Shown here in pieces: positions 7,522-15,490 of a stretch of DNA of 64,000 bases (position 1 is its first letter; every line of letters begins with the position of its first letter). The notes beneath the pieces are model-generated. The model was not told the DNA's origin. It did no database searches and saw nothing but the letters and a program-made list of their open reading frames with translations. Position numbers and translations under genes: made by a program. The stretch covers positions 1 to 64,000 of the forward strand of contig NZ_KB895418.1 in NCBI RefSeq assembly GCF_000374845.1, given 5' to 3'. The stretch comes from Paenibacillus terrigena DSM 21567. Its GTDB lineage: Bacteria > Bacillota > Bacilli > Paenibacillales > Paenibacillaceae.

Positions 7522-8223
7522 GTGGGTGACAGCAAAAATAATGATGTTGTTCTAAAGTTTAATCAAGTCGCGAATGCGTATGACAAGCAACGTAGGAATC
7601 TTATTCCCTGTTTTGATGATTTTTATGGTATAGCAGTTTCAATTGCTGAGACAGGAAACGAGACTCCAAATATTTTAGATTTAGGTGCTGGTACGGGATT
7701 ATTGTCATCTTTGATGCTAAAAAAATATCCGAAAGCAAACCTCACTTTGATTGATATTTCTGAAAAGATGATAGAAGTAGCTAAATCGAGATTTGATGGT
7801 ATGGATAATGTAAAATACATTGTCGATGATTATACAAATTTTGTTTATGAAAATAAGTTCGATTTTATTGTGTCTGCCCTTTCTATACATCATCTTCTAG
7901 ATGAAGAAAAAAAGGTGCTATACAAAAACACTTTTCAGAGTTTGCAGGAAGGTGGGGTGTTCATAAATGCCGACCAAATTCTTGGTAACACAATGTTTCT
8001 CGATTCATTATATAAAAACGATTGGAAAAGAAAAGTAGAGTCCAGTGAACTATCAAGAGAAGAGATTGCTTCTGCGTATGAACGAACTAAACTTGATAAA
8101 ATGGCAAATTTAGAAAGTCAGATAGGATGGTTGAAAGAGATTGGTTTTTCGGATGTAGACTATATATATAAGTATTATAATTTTGTTGTCTTGTACGGCA
8201 GGAAAATTGACAGACATGATTGA
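7522..8223 (+). CDS. Class I SAM-dependent methyltransferase
   Basis: The 233-residue protein carries the glycine-rich SAM loop LDLGAGTGLLSSL at about residues 51-63, the acidic LIDIS end of strand 2 at about 78-82 and an IVSALSIHHL segment typical of methyltransferase motif IV. The GTG start at 7522 lies 5-6 bases after GGAGGTG. The stop codon TGA is part of the adjoining repeat (copy 9), so the gene ends exactly at the boundary. The acceptor is unknown; it resembles small-molecule methyltransferases of the ubiE type. Confidence 0.85.
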   Translation: MGDSKNNDVVLKFNQVANAYDKQRRNLIPCFDDFYGIAVSIAETGNETPNILDLGAGTGLLSSLMLKKYPKANLTLIDISEKMIEVAKSRFDGMDNVKYIVDDYTNFVYENKFDFIVSALSIHHLLDEEKKVLYKNTFQSLQEGGVFINADQILGNTMFLDSLYKNDWKRKVESSELSREEIASAYERTKLDKMANLESQIGWLKEIGFSDVDYIYKYYNFVVLYGRKIDRHD

Positions 8224-8243
8224 ACTAACGGGCAGGATAGTTC
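8222..8243 (+). repeat. Hybrid boundary repeat, copy 9
   Basis: GAACTA and TAGTTC arms, typical of site A, enclose the B-type loop ACGGGCAGGA. No hairpin and no second site follow. This looks like a direct A-B recombinant that has lost the segment between. Confidence 0.75.
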
Positions 8244-8306
8244 AAAAGTTTCGCGAATACCCTACATATGGAATTGTTTACGAAGTTCGTGAATAAGACG
8301 TTAGGC
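8244..8306 (+). other. attC-like right half with canonical R' (GTTAGGC)
   Basis: GTTCGTGAATA followed by AGACGTTAGGC at 8298-8306 corresponds to an L' arm and an R' site (GTTRRRY). The sequence GCGAAACCACC follows, and the beta-lactamase-fold gene starts 34 bases after R'. Nearly the same order (ACGTTAGCTGAAACACC) precedes the next gene at 9606. Confidence 0.5.
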
Positions 8307-8340
8307 GAAACCACCTTTAAAAATTGAAAGGAAACTTCAA

Positions 8341-9375
8341 ATGATAATTTCAAAAGAATTAGAAAAATTACTAGATATTGAAACAGAAATCTCAAAATTC
8401 TCAGGTTCAATATTAATAAAGAGAGAAGGAAATGATCTTTTTAAATCTAGCTACGATTATGCAGATCGAAGAGAGCTAATTAAAAATACAATGGACACTA
8501 GATTCACGGTGGCTTCAGGTTCTAAAATATTTACAGCAGTAGCGATATGCCAACTTGTGGAACGAGGACTTATTACTTTTGACACATTAATTAAAGAGTG
8601 CATAGATATTTCATTTTCAACATTCAGTAGTGATATTACAATCCATCATTTACTCACCCACACTTCGGGTATACCTGACTATTTTGATGAAGAATTCATG
8701 ACGGATTATGAAAAATTATGGGAGAATTATCCGATGTATCGGGTGCTTGCTTCTAAAGACTTTTTGCCCTTGTTTCAAGAAAAAGAAATGAAGTTTCAAC
8801 CTGGTGAACGATTCTCATACTGTAATGCTGGATTTATTCTGCTTGGCCTAATTGTTGAGCAAATAAGTGGTATGAATTTTATAACATATATCCAAAGAAA
8901 TATTTTAGATGTGTGTGATATGAGAGATTCTGGATACTTCCGAATGGATCAGTTACCTAATCGAACAGCAATAGGATACATTGAGGATCAAAAAAGTAAA
9001 GAATGGAGAACGAATATATATTCAGTGCCTATCATCGGTGGAGCGGATGGAGGGGCATATACTACAAATTATGATTTAAATAACTTCTGGTCAGGACTTA
9101 TAGGTCATAAATTATTAAATGAGGAAACAACCTTAAGAATGTTGTCGCCACAAGTCGAAACAGATAATTTTCAAAATTATGGTTACGGCGTTTGGATGAC
9201 TATTATTGGTGACGAAATATTTAAGTATTATGTTATGGGTGGTGAACCAGGTGCAATGATGGTCTCTTCAATATATGTCAAGAGTAGTATTAGAGCACAT
9301 GTCATGAGTAATAAATCAAATGGAACAGCAGAAATACCAGGTAAAATTGATGAATTAATTTATAATATAGAATAA
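8341..9375 (+). CDS. Serine beta-lactamase-fold hydrolase (class C/PBP4-like)
   Basis: The 344-residue protein has the SxxK motif in VASGSKIF (about residues 57-64), a YxN-type motif in FSYCNAGF (about 158-165) and the HLLTHTSG block (about 103-110) that marks beta-lactamase-related esterases and D-aminopeptidases. No signal peptide is visible, so it is probably cytosolic. The start follows AAAGGAAA. It sits between an attC-like R' site and a complete attC-like element, so it is the clearest single-gene cassette of that type. True beta-lactam hydrolysis cannot be inferred. Confidence 0.85.
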   Translation: MIISKELEKLLDIETEISKFSGSILIKREGNDLFKSSYDYADRRELIKNTMDTRFTVASGSKIFTAVAICQLVERGLITFDTLIKECIDISFSTFSSDITIHHLLTHTSGIPDYFDEEFMTDYEKLWENYPMYRVLASKDFLPLFQEKEMKFQPGERFSYCNAGFILLGLIVEQISGMNFITYIQRNILDVCDMRDSGYFRMDQLPNRTAIGYIEDQKSKEWRTNIYSVPIIGGADGGAYTTNYDLNNFWSGLIGHKLLNEETTLRMLSPQVETDNFQNYGYGVWMTIIGDEIFKYYVMGGEPGAMMVSSIYVKSSIRAHVMSNKSNGTAEIPGKIDELIYNIE

Positions 9376-9393
9376 TCAAAGGCAAATGGCATC

Positions 9394-9560
9394 GCCTAAC
9401 AAAGTATTCACGCTGCTCGGCTATCGCCGCTTGGTCTGCAGAAGTATTTTCGGAGTAGCTGAGTCAGCAGCAGACAACCCTGCACTGGCTAAGTCCGTCG
9501 GACCCGCTCGCTTTCGCTCACTTAAGCCAGTGAGGGTTCGCGAATACACAAACGTTAGCT
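9394..9560 (+). repeat. Complete attC-like element
   Basis: GCCTAAC (R'' type) at 9394-9400 and GTATTCACG are mirrored at the right by CGCGAATAC and GTTAGCT (9554-9560). R'' and R' pair at 5 of 7 positions and the inner arms GTATTC/GAATAC pair fully. The roughly 120-base centre can fold further (GCACTGGCT/AGCCAGTG). The layout equals that of integron attC sites, although no integron integrase is present. Part of the centre is shared with 5636-5722. Confidence 0.55.
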
Positions 9561-9605
9561 GAAACACCACGAAACTTATAAAACCAAAAAAGACGGAGGT
9601 ATTAC

Positions 9606-10046
9606 ATGAAACCTGAGGTTTATGAATTTCAAGAGAAGAAAGTAATTGGAGTTGGAAACATAGGTAATCCTATAAACCCTGGAGATGTTTGGCCTGCTTT
9701 ATTTTCCAGAATTCAAGAAATTCGTAGTCGTAAGAATACTCTTGAAACTCTTGGAGTAATTAAGAGAAATGAACACGGGTATTTACATGGGGTAGAAGTT
9801 GAACAATTGATAGAAATTCCAGAAGGTATGTTTTCTTATGTTATACCAGCTGGCCAGTATATTGGAATGACCCATAAAGGGCCAATAAGTAAGATTGGTG
9901 AAACATTTCAAATTCTTATCAGCTGGCTAGCCTCAAATAATTATGAACAACATGACATTGTATGTTTTGAAGTCTATGATGGAAGATTTAAGGACGAAGA
10001 TCCTGAAAGTGAATTTGATTCATACATTCAAATTAAAGATTTGTGA
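9606..10046 (+). CDS. GyrI-like small-molecule-binding protein
   Basis: The 146-residue protein has the AraC effector-binding/GyrI-like fold: an opening strand (KVIGVGNIGN), the central EVEQLIEIPEGMFSYVIPAG at about residues 72-91, and a terminal FEVYDGRF with the conserved acidic residue. Such single-domain proteins bind drugs or metabolites or protect targets such as gyrase. The start follows GACGGAGGT. It lies 45 bases after an attC-like R' site. A decayed relative is present at 2564-2854. Ligand unknown. Confidence 0.75.
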   Translation: MKPEVYEFQEKKVIGVGNIGNPINPGDVWPALFSRIQEIRSRKNTLETLGVIKRNEHGYLHGVEVEQLIEIPEGMFSYVIPAGQYIGMTHKGPISKIGETFQILISWLASNNYEQHDIVCFEVYDGRFKDEDPESEFDSYIQIKDL

Positions 10047-10074
10047 GGGTTTAATCAAAGAAGTGTGGTGCATC

Positions 10075-10211
10075 AGCTAACATCGCATTCCCGCATCGTG
10101 GCATTTGTCCCTCGGGATTGAACTAACGGGACACTATAGTTCAATAAACACTTTCAAAGACTGTCGGTATGATCGGTAGTCTTTGTTCACCTAACGGTCA
10201 GTTTAGTTGAA
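10075..10211 (+). repeat. Composite repeat, copy 10, with attC-like left flank
   Basis: The flank 10075-10118 (CTAACATCGCATTCCCGC, later TCCCTCGGGATT) matches the flank of copy 1. Site A (CACTATAG variant as in copy 1) spans 10119-10143, the hairpin (AAAGACTGTCGG/TCGGTAGTCTTT type) 10156-10184 and site B (with CGGTCAG) 10189-10211. Confidence 0.8.
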
Positions 10212-10452
10212 GATTAATTGCGGTGAACCGTACCATAAGTGACGGCGAAAAATTTTCGCCGGAGATGGAACAATTGGACGCAGCCGAAACCTTTGCTGCT
10301 CCCCCGTCTCCCGAATTTCCATCTACACCTGTGCAGCCACTGTGCTGATGATGTAGGGCATAAGCCTTTCCTCCAGACAGTTCAGGTAGCAGTGTCATTA
10401 TCAACAGAACAACCAGAACACAAGCCATAAGCTGTGTTACCTTTTTACGCAT
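10198..10452 (-). CDS. Small secreted protein whose end runs into a B repeat
   Basis: The 84-residue ORF starts after GGAGAAAAAAG with a basic N-terminus, a hydrophobic core (residues 9-25) and a likely cleavage after KAYA. The mature part is short, His/Gly/Ser-rich and has two Cys. Its last codons and stop lie in site B of copy 10, so the original C-terminus has probably been replaced by the repeat. It runs against the array direction. I do not recognise the family; it may be a truncated gene. Confidence 0.5.
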   Translation of the reverse strand: MRKKVTQLMACVLVVLLIMTLLPELSGGKAYALHHQHSGCTGVDGNSGDGGAAKVSAASNCSISGENFSPSLMVRFTAINLQLN

Positions 10453-10627
10453 TCTTTTTTCTCCTTCATAGGGTACTTCTCCGATAAAATTCATTCTTGC
10501 TTCAAACAATCCCTCTACTATTTCATCCAGATGGGCCAATAGAACGTGCTTTCCCTTATGATTGACACAGAAAAAGTAAAAGCGGTAAAGTTATCCTATT
10601 CTAGCCATGTTATTGGAGGATCATTTC

Positions 10628-10954
10628 ATGAAAAAACTAAGTTCTGATTTTGAATATTTAAAAGATATGTATATTGATGGATACTTCCCTAATTTTCTTG
10701 TGGATAAAGTCAAAGCTGAACTAGTTAAAGTTGTTGAATTTTTGGAACAAGGTAATCAAGATATCGAGGAAATTCAATCAAAGCTTAATTCCGCCATCAA
10801 TGCAATCAATGATCTTGCAGAAGAGTTTGACGAAAATGAAAGCGAAATTGAAACAGTTGGCAGAGAATCAATTGCACAAACTGTTGAAGATATTTTAGCC
10901 TTTTTTGGTATCGAAATAGATACAGAAGTAGCCATTCGTGAACGTGATTGGTAG
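10628..10954 (+). CDS. DUF5713-type small acidic protein
   Basis: The 108-residue, highly acidic helical protein begins after GGAGGA. The blocks YLKDMYIDGYFPNFLVDKVKA and AINDLAEEFDENESEIET are those I associate with the DUF5713 family, whose role is unknown. It is cytosolic. It precedes an immunity-type gene by 66 bases and may be co-transcribed with it, as such small proteins are often found in immunity gene clusters of polymorphic toxin systems. Confidence 0.7.
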   Translation: MKKLSSDFEYLKDMYIDGYFPNFLVDKVKAELVKVVEFLEQGNQDIEEIQSKLNSAINAINDLAEEFDENESEIETVGRESIAQTVEDILAFFGIEIDTEVAIRERDW

Positions 10955-11020
10955 TTTGTTAGGGAAATATAATGCTATTGAAATCATTATTTGATTAAAG
11001 TTAGAGGAGAGAATACAAAG

Positions 11021-11746
11021 ATGGATAAGGATCTATTGAAACAGCTCACTCTTTGGCATAACAAGAACCAGTATGAGAAAATCATTATAAAAATTAAGGA
11101 AATACCCGAAGCAGAAAGGGACTATGACTTGGTTTGCCATTTGGGAAGAGCATTGAATAATCAAGATAATTATAATGAAGCTATCAAATGTTTTTTATCT
11201 GTGCAAGAGCAAGGCGAGCTCGACCCTCTTTGGCATTTTCGAATAGGATATGCTTATTACTACCTTAAACAGTATAAGGAAGCGAGCATTGCTTTTAAAC
11301 AATCTTTTGCACTAGACCCTGAAGATTCACAAGCCAGTATGTTTTTAGAAATGAGTCTCAATCGCGCTGGTATTATGAACGTTGAACAAGATGAGACGTG
11401 GTTAGAAGTTGTAGAAAAAATAGAACCTTTTAGGTTAGTTGCGCATGATAGTGGAAGCATATCTTTCATTATTAATGTTGGTAAATATAAGCATGAAATT
11501 TTTCAAACAAGAGCTGAAGATGGATTTGAGGGCAATGGCTATGATTGGGGTTCATTAGCAGCCGTGTTTCTTGAAGAAAAAATGCCTCACTTAGTTGATA
11601 TCATACGATTTGACCCGGAAGCTGATATGTTCGCTGCTTATACAGACAATAAGGAAGCAATATTTAGTTTTGCAATCACCTTTAAGGAAGCATGTGAAGA
11701 TGACTCATTAATAAGAGACCTATTTTCACGAGCTGTATTAGATTGA
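11021..11746 (+). CDS. TPR protein with Imm51-type immunity domain
   Basis: Residues about 1-110 form two to three TPR repeats (KIIIKIKEIPEAERDY, YNEAIKCFLSVQEQ, YKEASIAFKQSFALDPED). Residues about 140-241 carry the Imm51 pattern: GYDWGSLAAVFLEE, FDPEADMFAAYT and DLFSRAVLD. Imm51 proteins neutralise secreted polymorphic toxins. The start at 11021 follows AGAGGAGAG. No cognate toxin is beside it, so this would be an orphan immunity gene that protects against kin toxins. A strong hairpin follows about 90 bases later. Confidence 0.75.
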   Translation: MDKDLLKQLTLWHNKNQYEKIIIKIKEIPEAERDYDLVCHLGRALNNQDNYNEAIKCFLSVQEQGELDPLWHFRIGYAYYYLKQYKEASIAFKQSFALDPEDSQASMFLEMSLNRAGIMNVEQDETWLEVVEKIEPFRLVAHDSGSISFIINVGKYKHEIFQTRAEDGFEGNGYDWGSLAAVFLEEKMPHLVDIIRFDPEADMFAAYTDNKEAIFSFAITFKEACEDDSLIRDLFSRAVLD

Positions 11747-11836
11747 TTGGAAATATCAAGGTACAACAGTATTCTTTGTTGCATCGAAATGACATTACCC
11801 GATATTAATCCTTAATTGTAGCGAGTTATTTTATTA

Positions 11837-11882
11837 TCGGATCAAGTTTGTGTCATTTCCCAATGAGACAAACTTGATCCGA
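11837..11882. terminator. Strong bidirectional hairpin
   Basis: A 15-bp perfect inverted repeat (TCGGATCAAGTTTGT/ACAAACTTGATCCGA) lies between the convergent immunity gene and the minus-strand gene at 11951. T-rich sequence is found on both sides. Confidence 0.75.
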
Positions 11883-11950
11883 TTCTCGTTATGCGACTTC
11901 GTATCATTTAATTATCTCACAATAAGGGAATTGATTTATTTTGAAAATGC

Positions 11951-12523
11951 TTAATCGGTACGGTGTCCAATAGAGTTAAGATAATACTCCTCCCATGAGC
12001 CTTTCATATTACGACTATGCGGGTTATGTGGGATAATAATCTTTGATGTAGGTAAACAATAACGATTTTTGTATTCATGTTTGTCCATAACATAGCTATT
12101 CTGGATGCCTGGTATATTTATCAACTTTCTTTGCAAAGCGGAATAGAACCTTTGTATATTCTTATCTGGCTGCTTTTGGATTTGTCTGAGGTGAATTTGT
12201 TCACGCGTTTTTTCAGTCTCAACTCCGCCGTTTCCTTCAACGGTAAAGGGCGCTATTTCAGGTGTATAAAATGTTCCGAACTCTTTAACACTGTCTACAT
12301 TTAGAAATGGATAACACGAGAAATAAAAGCTGTAATAATTCGGATCATAGAAATGTTTTATAAATGTTTCTGGATCATTCTCATCATACACATCTACTTT
12401 TCTTTCGCCCGGTTTATCGCCTATCATTTCTACATACGCAGAAACGTTATATTTTTTCATAAGATCATTACTGTAATGAAAAAAATCATCTATTGGAATT
12501 GATATCCAAAAGTAAATTGCCAC
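11951..12523 (-). CDS. Hypothetical 190-residue protein
   Basis: The protein is rich in aromatic and charged residues and has no signal or membrane segment. The ribosome site GAGGTGTGGC lies just before the start (minus strand 12526-12535). I do not recognise a domain. The start MAIYFWISIP and the mixed alpha/beta pattern suggest a small cytosolic enzyme-like or immunity-like protein, and its neighbours (Imm51, DUF4259-like) support a toxin-immunity neighbourhood. It runs against the array. Confidence 0.55.
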   Translation of the reverse strand: MAIYFWISIPIDDFFHYSNDLMKKYNVSAYVEMIGDKPGERKVDVYDENDPETFIKHFYDPNYYSFYFSCYPFLNVDSVKEFGTFYTPEIAPFTVEGNGGVETEKTREQIHLRQIQKQPDKNIQRFYSALQRKLINIPGIQNSYVMDKHEYKNRYCLPTSKIIIPHNPHSRNMKGSWEEYYLNSIGHRTD

Positions 12524-12603
12524 ACCTCATTCACCACCTGAAATATAATTTTATTTCATCATCATTATACACCGACATATACCTTTATAGAGGTGAAGAG
12601 CGT

Positions 12604-12896
12604 ATGGGAACATGGAGTGCTGAGGTTTTTGGTAATGACACCTCGTGTGAGATCAAGGAATATTTCTATGAGCAGTACAATCGGGGTTCCGAAGTTACTC
12701 AAATTGTAAGTATGTAAACCCAACGCTTACTATCTACAGTTGGCATTGGAGTTCAATACAATCTTGCTTATCCTCAGTTCGCCATCTCTATGAAAAGGCA
12801 TTGCTACACTGGAAGCAAAATGAAGACCTATACAGTGAAAAAGTTTCTAAGGAAACGATTACTAGATTAAATAGCTTATTAGTCCTCAACAAGTAG
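12604..12896 (+). pseudogene. Frameshifted DUF4259-like gene
   Basis: The start MGTWSAEVFGNDTSCEIKEY is the signature of DUF4259 proteins. The frame stops at 12717. Downstream, another frame gives LALEFNTILLI and a third gives EKALLHWKQNEDLYSEKVS ending at 12894-12896, which fits the C-terminal half of the family. At least two frameshifts have broken it. A GAGGTGAAG site precedes the ATG. Confidence 0.6.
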
Positions 12897-12937
12897 CTGT
12901 ATATATTAGTAACTTAAGATATAAAGGGGGATTTATT

Positions 12938-13426
12938 ATGAATATTGTTGTTTCGGAACATTGGAATCTTGAAAAGCATGAACTGCCCGGCGTTAATAGC
13001 ATCATCTTTCCAAATGGCACTGTAACAATCTTAAGTTGTTACAGCGCATATAACCCCAACACAAATGAAAGTAAATTTTATTGCTCTCCCTTGTGTGACA
13101 CAACCATTGAAAGCATATCAAAGTATAATGTTGAATGTTGGACGATCGTTGATGAATGGGTCAGTATTGATTATCAAGACGGGAAAATCTGTGGCGGTGA
13201 TGGTCAAATGGGAAATGAAGGATTTATTACTTGTACGGATGCTGAAGACCGTTTGGTATGGGGAATATTTTTTGAAAATTCAAACCCTATAAAAAGCTTA
13301 GAAATTAAAGATAAAATCCTAATCGCTATTAATGAGCATACCGAATTACAAATTGAAATCAACTTAGAAAACCTCACCCAAATTAAAATGACTTCCATAA
13401 AACCCAAAAACGAGCCAACTAATTGA
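12938..13426 (+). CDS. Hypothetical 162-residue protein
   Basis: A beta-rich cytosolic protein with an excellent AAAGGGGGA ribosome site. It has four Cys in the first two thirds and a patterned IDYQDGKICGGDGQMGNEGFI region, but I recognise no family. Its place after immunity-type genes suggests an immunity protein. The 260 bases after it hold no convincing gene. Confidence 0.6.
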   Translation: MNIVVSEHWNLEKHELPGVNSIIFPNGTVTILSCYSAYNPNTNESKFYCSPLCDTTIESISKYNVECWTIVDEWVSIDYQDGKICGGDGQMGNEGFITCTDAEDRLVWGIFFENSNPIKSLEIKDKILIAINEHTELQIEINLENLTQIKMTSIKPKNEPTN

Positions 13427-13429
13427 TGA

Positions 13430-13690
13430 AACAAATACCAAGCACGAAATTTCCTAATATAGAGTACTCACCTGGCTCCTGCCATTTTCTCGATCCATGG
13501 ATCGATTCGATCCGTGATTTGGACTGGCCATCCTTGAGGGGGGCCTAAAAACTTGCCGTTAAAGACAGTGCGGAGAGCCGTATCACAAATAGTAGTAAAG
13601 CGAAAATTTCGGTACGGAAACATAGAGCAGCAATGGCTGGTAGAGGAAGGCTTGGACTTAACCATTGCCAGGTTGAAATCCGCTCCAATA
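13430..13690. other. Gene-free stretch
   Basis: The minus strand here can be read as a short frame (TTICDTALRTVFNGKFLGPP and on to a stop at 13468) that looks protein-like but has no start or family I recognise. It includes a palindromic ATCCATGGAT at 13492-13501. Probably a relic. Confidence 0.3.
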
Positions 13691-13789
13691 TTACGCTAAC
13701 GGGACACGTTAGTTCAATAGCACATATTATTGAGCAGGCTGCCGAAGCCTGCTTATTTTTGTTAACCTAACGGGCAGTTATGCGCAACT
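13691..13789 (+). repeat. Composite repeat, copy 11
   Basis: Site A (TTACGCTAACGGGACACG) is at 13691-13717, hairpin GAGCAGGCT/AGCCTGCTT type at 13732-13754 with a T tract, and B (CCTAACGGGCAG) at 13763-13789. Confidence 0.85.
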
Positions 13790-13842
13790 TCCAAGGAATG
13801 TAAACGTTTAAATAATGTAAGGAACGGCAATTAGAATCGAAC

Positions 13843-14150
13843 ATGCACACCAAAGCAATAGAAGCTATCCGCCGCAGAAAAGGTTGATAAGGCAATCCAA
13901 AGACTTATTGAGCAACAAGGCAAGATAAACTTCAATAGCGTTTCCACAGAGTTGGGCGTCTCTAAAGCCTACCTTTATAACCATTCGGATATTCGCGAAC
14001 GAATAGAAACGCTGCGCAAACAGCAAGAAGGCATGTCCTCTGCTAAACAAACGAGGAATGACTGAAACAAGCAAGGACGTTCTCATCGCTGCTAAAAACA
14101 AGCGGATATAAGAACTTCAAACTGAAAACAAACAACTGGAGAGTTCGTGA
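13843..14150 (+). pseudogene. Relic of Tn554-type transposition protein TnpC (DUF6262)
   Basis: An ATG at 13843 gives MHTKAIEAIRR, then after a frameshift VDKAIQRLIEQQGKINFNSV and LGVSKAYLYNHSDIRERIE to a stop at 14061-14063. A further frame continues DVLIAAKNKRI, stop, ELQTENKQL to 14150. This is the small HTH plus coiled-coil TnpC of Tn554-like elements, which works with the tyrosine recombinases TnpA and TnpB; neither is present. Clearly inactive. Confidence 0.7.
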
Positions 14151-14216
14151 CATGAAGGAAAGACCGGCTAAACCGAACGTTTCGCCGTTGTAACCGATGG
14201 AGGAGGCAGACAATTC

Positions 14217-15131
14217 ATGGGAGGAACGAATGTATGGGATGCGGAGTGGGAGGTTAACGAAGAGCAGGCGCGGACGCTGATCGGCAGCCAATTCCCGCAG
14301 CTGTCATCGAAGCAAGTGAAGCGATTGGGCTGGGGCTGGGACAATACGGTTTTTCTCATCGGTGACGAGTACGTGTTCCGGTTTCCAAGAAGAACGATTG
14401 CAGTTGGCTCGATTCGTATGGAAGGGAAGCTGCTACCGAAGCTGGAGGCATATATGACCGTCCCCTATCCGAAACCGTTGTTTTATGGCGAAGCAAGTGA
14501 CGAATACCCGGTACCATTTCTTGGCTATACCTTCGTGCCAGGAGATTTCCCCATCGGTTTGACGGAAGAACGCCGTGCTTTATCGGCAGAGACGCTGGCG
14601 AAATTTTTGCGGAGATTGCATGAGTTTCCGGTGCAGGTGGCGCTGAAGTGCGGAGTTCAGCAAGATCATCGAAGCTTGACGGACATCGCATCGCGCAAAG
14701 TGAAATTGGAGGGTTTTCTAAAAAAGGTGGTTGAACACTTGTCGCCAGAAGAGTCCGGTGCGATCGAAGCGTTTATTAGCGGGCTGCAAACGGACCGTGT
14801 CGAGGCGGTGAATGCGCTGCTACATGGCGATCTTCATTTCAAAAATATGCTGGTGAATGAGAACGGGATCGTTTCCGGCATCATTGATTGGGGCGATCTG
14901 AGCGTCGGCCATCCGGCTTGCGATTTGAGCGTTGCTTACAGTTTTTTACCACCGTACGCTCGCGGCGTGTTTTTCGAAACGTACGGAGTGGCGGACGAGG
15001 AAACGAAGCTGCTGGCGCGGCTGATAGCCGTATACATCCCTGTACTGATCTTGATGCAGGCGGTCGATGACGGGAATGAAGCGATTGCGACAGAGGCGAA
15101 ATCCAACATCATGCGGGCACTGTCGGATTAG
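14217..15131 (+). CDS. Aminoglycoside/macrolide phosphotransferase-family kinase
   Basis: The 304-residue protein has the APH kinase core: a nucleotide-binding N-lobe (WGWDNTVFLIGDEYVFRFPR, about residues 41-60), the catalytic loop HGDLHFKNML (about 203-212) and the metal-binding IIDWGD (about 221-226). The GC content is visibly higher than that of nearby cassettes, so it came from another source. It follows the TnpC relic and ends before copy 12. The substrate may be an antibiotic or a sugar/amine metabolite. The start has a GGAGGAGG site about 13 bases upstream. Confidence 0.85.
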   Translation: MGGTNVWDAEWEVNEEQARTLIGSQFPQLSSKQVKRLGWGWDNTVFLIGDEYVFRFPRRTIAVGSIRMEGKLLPKLEAYMTVPYPKPLFYGEASDEYPVPFLGYTFVPGDFPIGLTEERRALSAETLAKFLRRLHEFPVQVALKCGVQQDHRSLTDIASRKVKLEGFLKKVVEHLSPEESGAIEAFISGLQTDRVEAVNALLHGDLHFKNMLVNENGIVSGIIDWGDLSVGHPACDLSVAYSFLPPYARGVFFETYGVADEETKLLARLIAVYIPVLILMQAVDDGNEAIATEAKSNIMRALSD

Positions 15132-15265
15132 GCTCATATTTCGTTACGGCTAGGGGGCTGATGGCTATCAGCACCATTTTGTCGTTTATAAGCCGCGATA
15201 AGGTACGATTCGTCTTCTCTGATGCCGCTTTATGTTGAGGAACAAGAAATTCAACAGAGTAAGTC

Positions 15266-15359
15266 GTTACGCTAACGGGATACTATAGCTTAATATCTAA
15301 AATGCGGCTGCCGGTATAGATCGGTAGCCGCATTTCGCTAACGGGCAGGATAGCGCAAC
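15266..15359 (+). repeat. Composite repeat, copy 12
   Basis: Site A (CGCTAACGGGATACTATAGC) is at 15266-15295, then a long hairpin AAATGCGGCTGCCG/CGGTAGCCGCATTT type at 15300-15335, and B with arms CGCTA/TAGCG at 15336-15359. Confidence 0.9.
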
Positions 15360-15490
15360 TTCATAACATCCATATGCGTCTAACCTGATAAAGGTAAGTA
15401 AGTGATAATTTTACAATATGAGAATGGATTGATGAGGCGGACAATTTATTGTAGGTCGAAAATTTGTTCAAACAAAGGAGTAAGAAAATA

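Noticed and set aside
8341-9375. True antibiotic-resistance beta-lactamase
   Set aside because: The motifs fit the wide class C/PBP4-like hydrolase group; there is no signal peptide and many members are esterases or peptidases.
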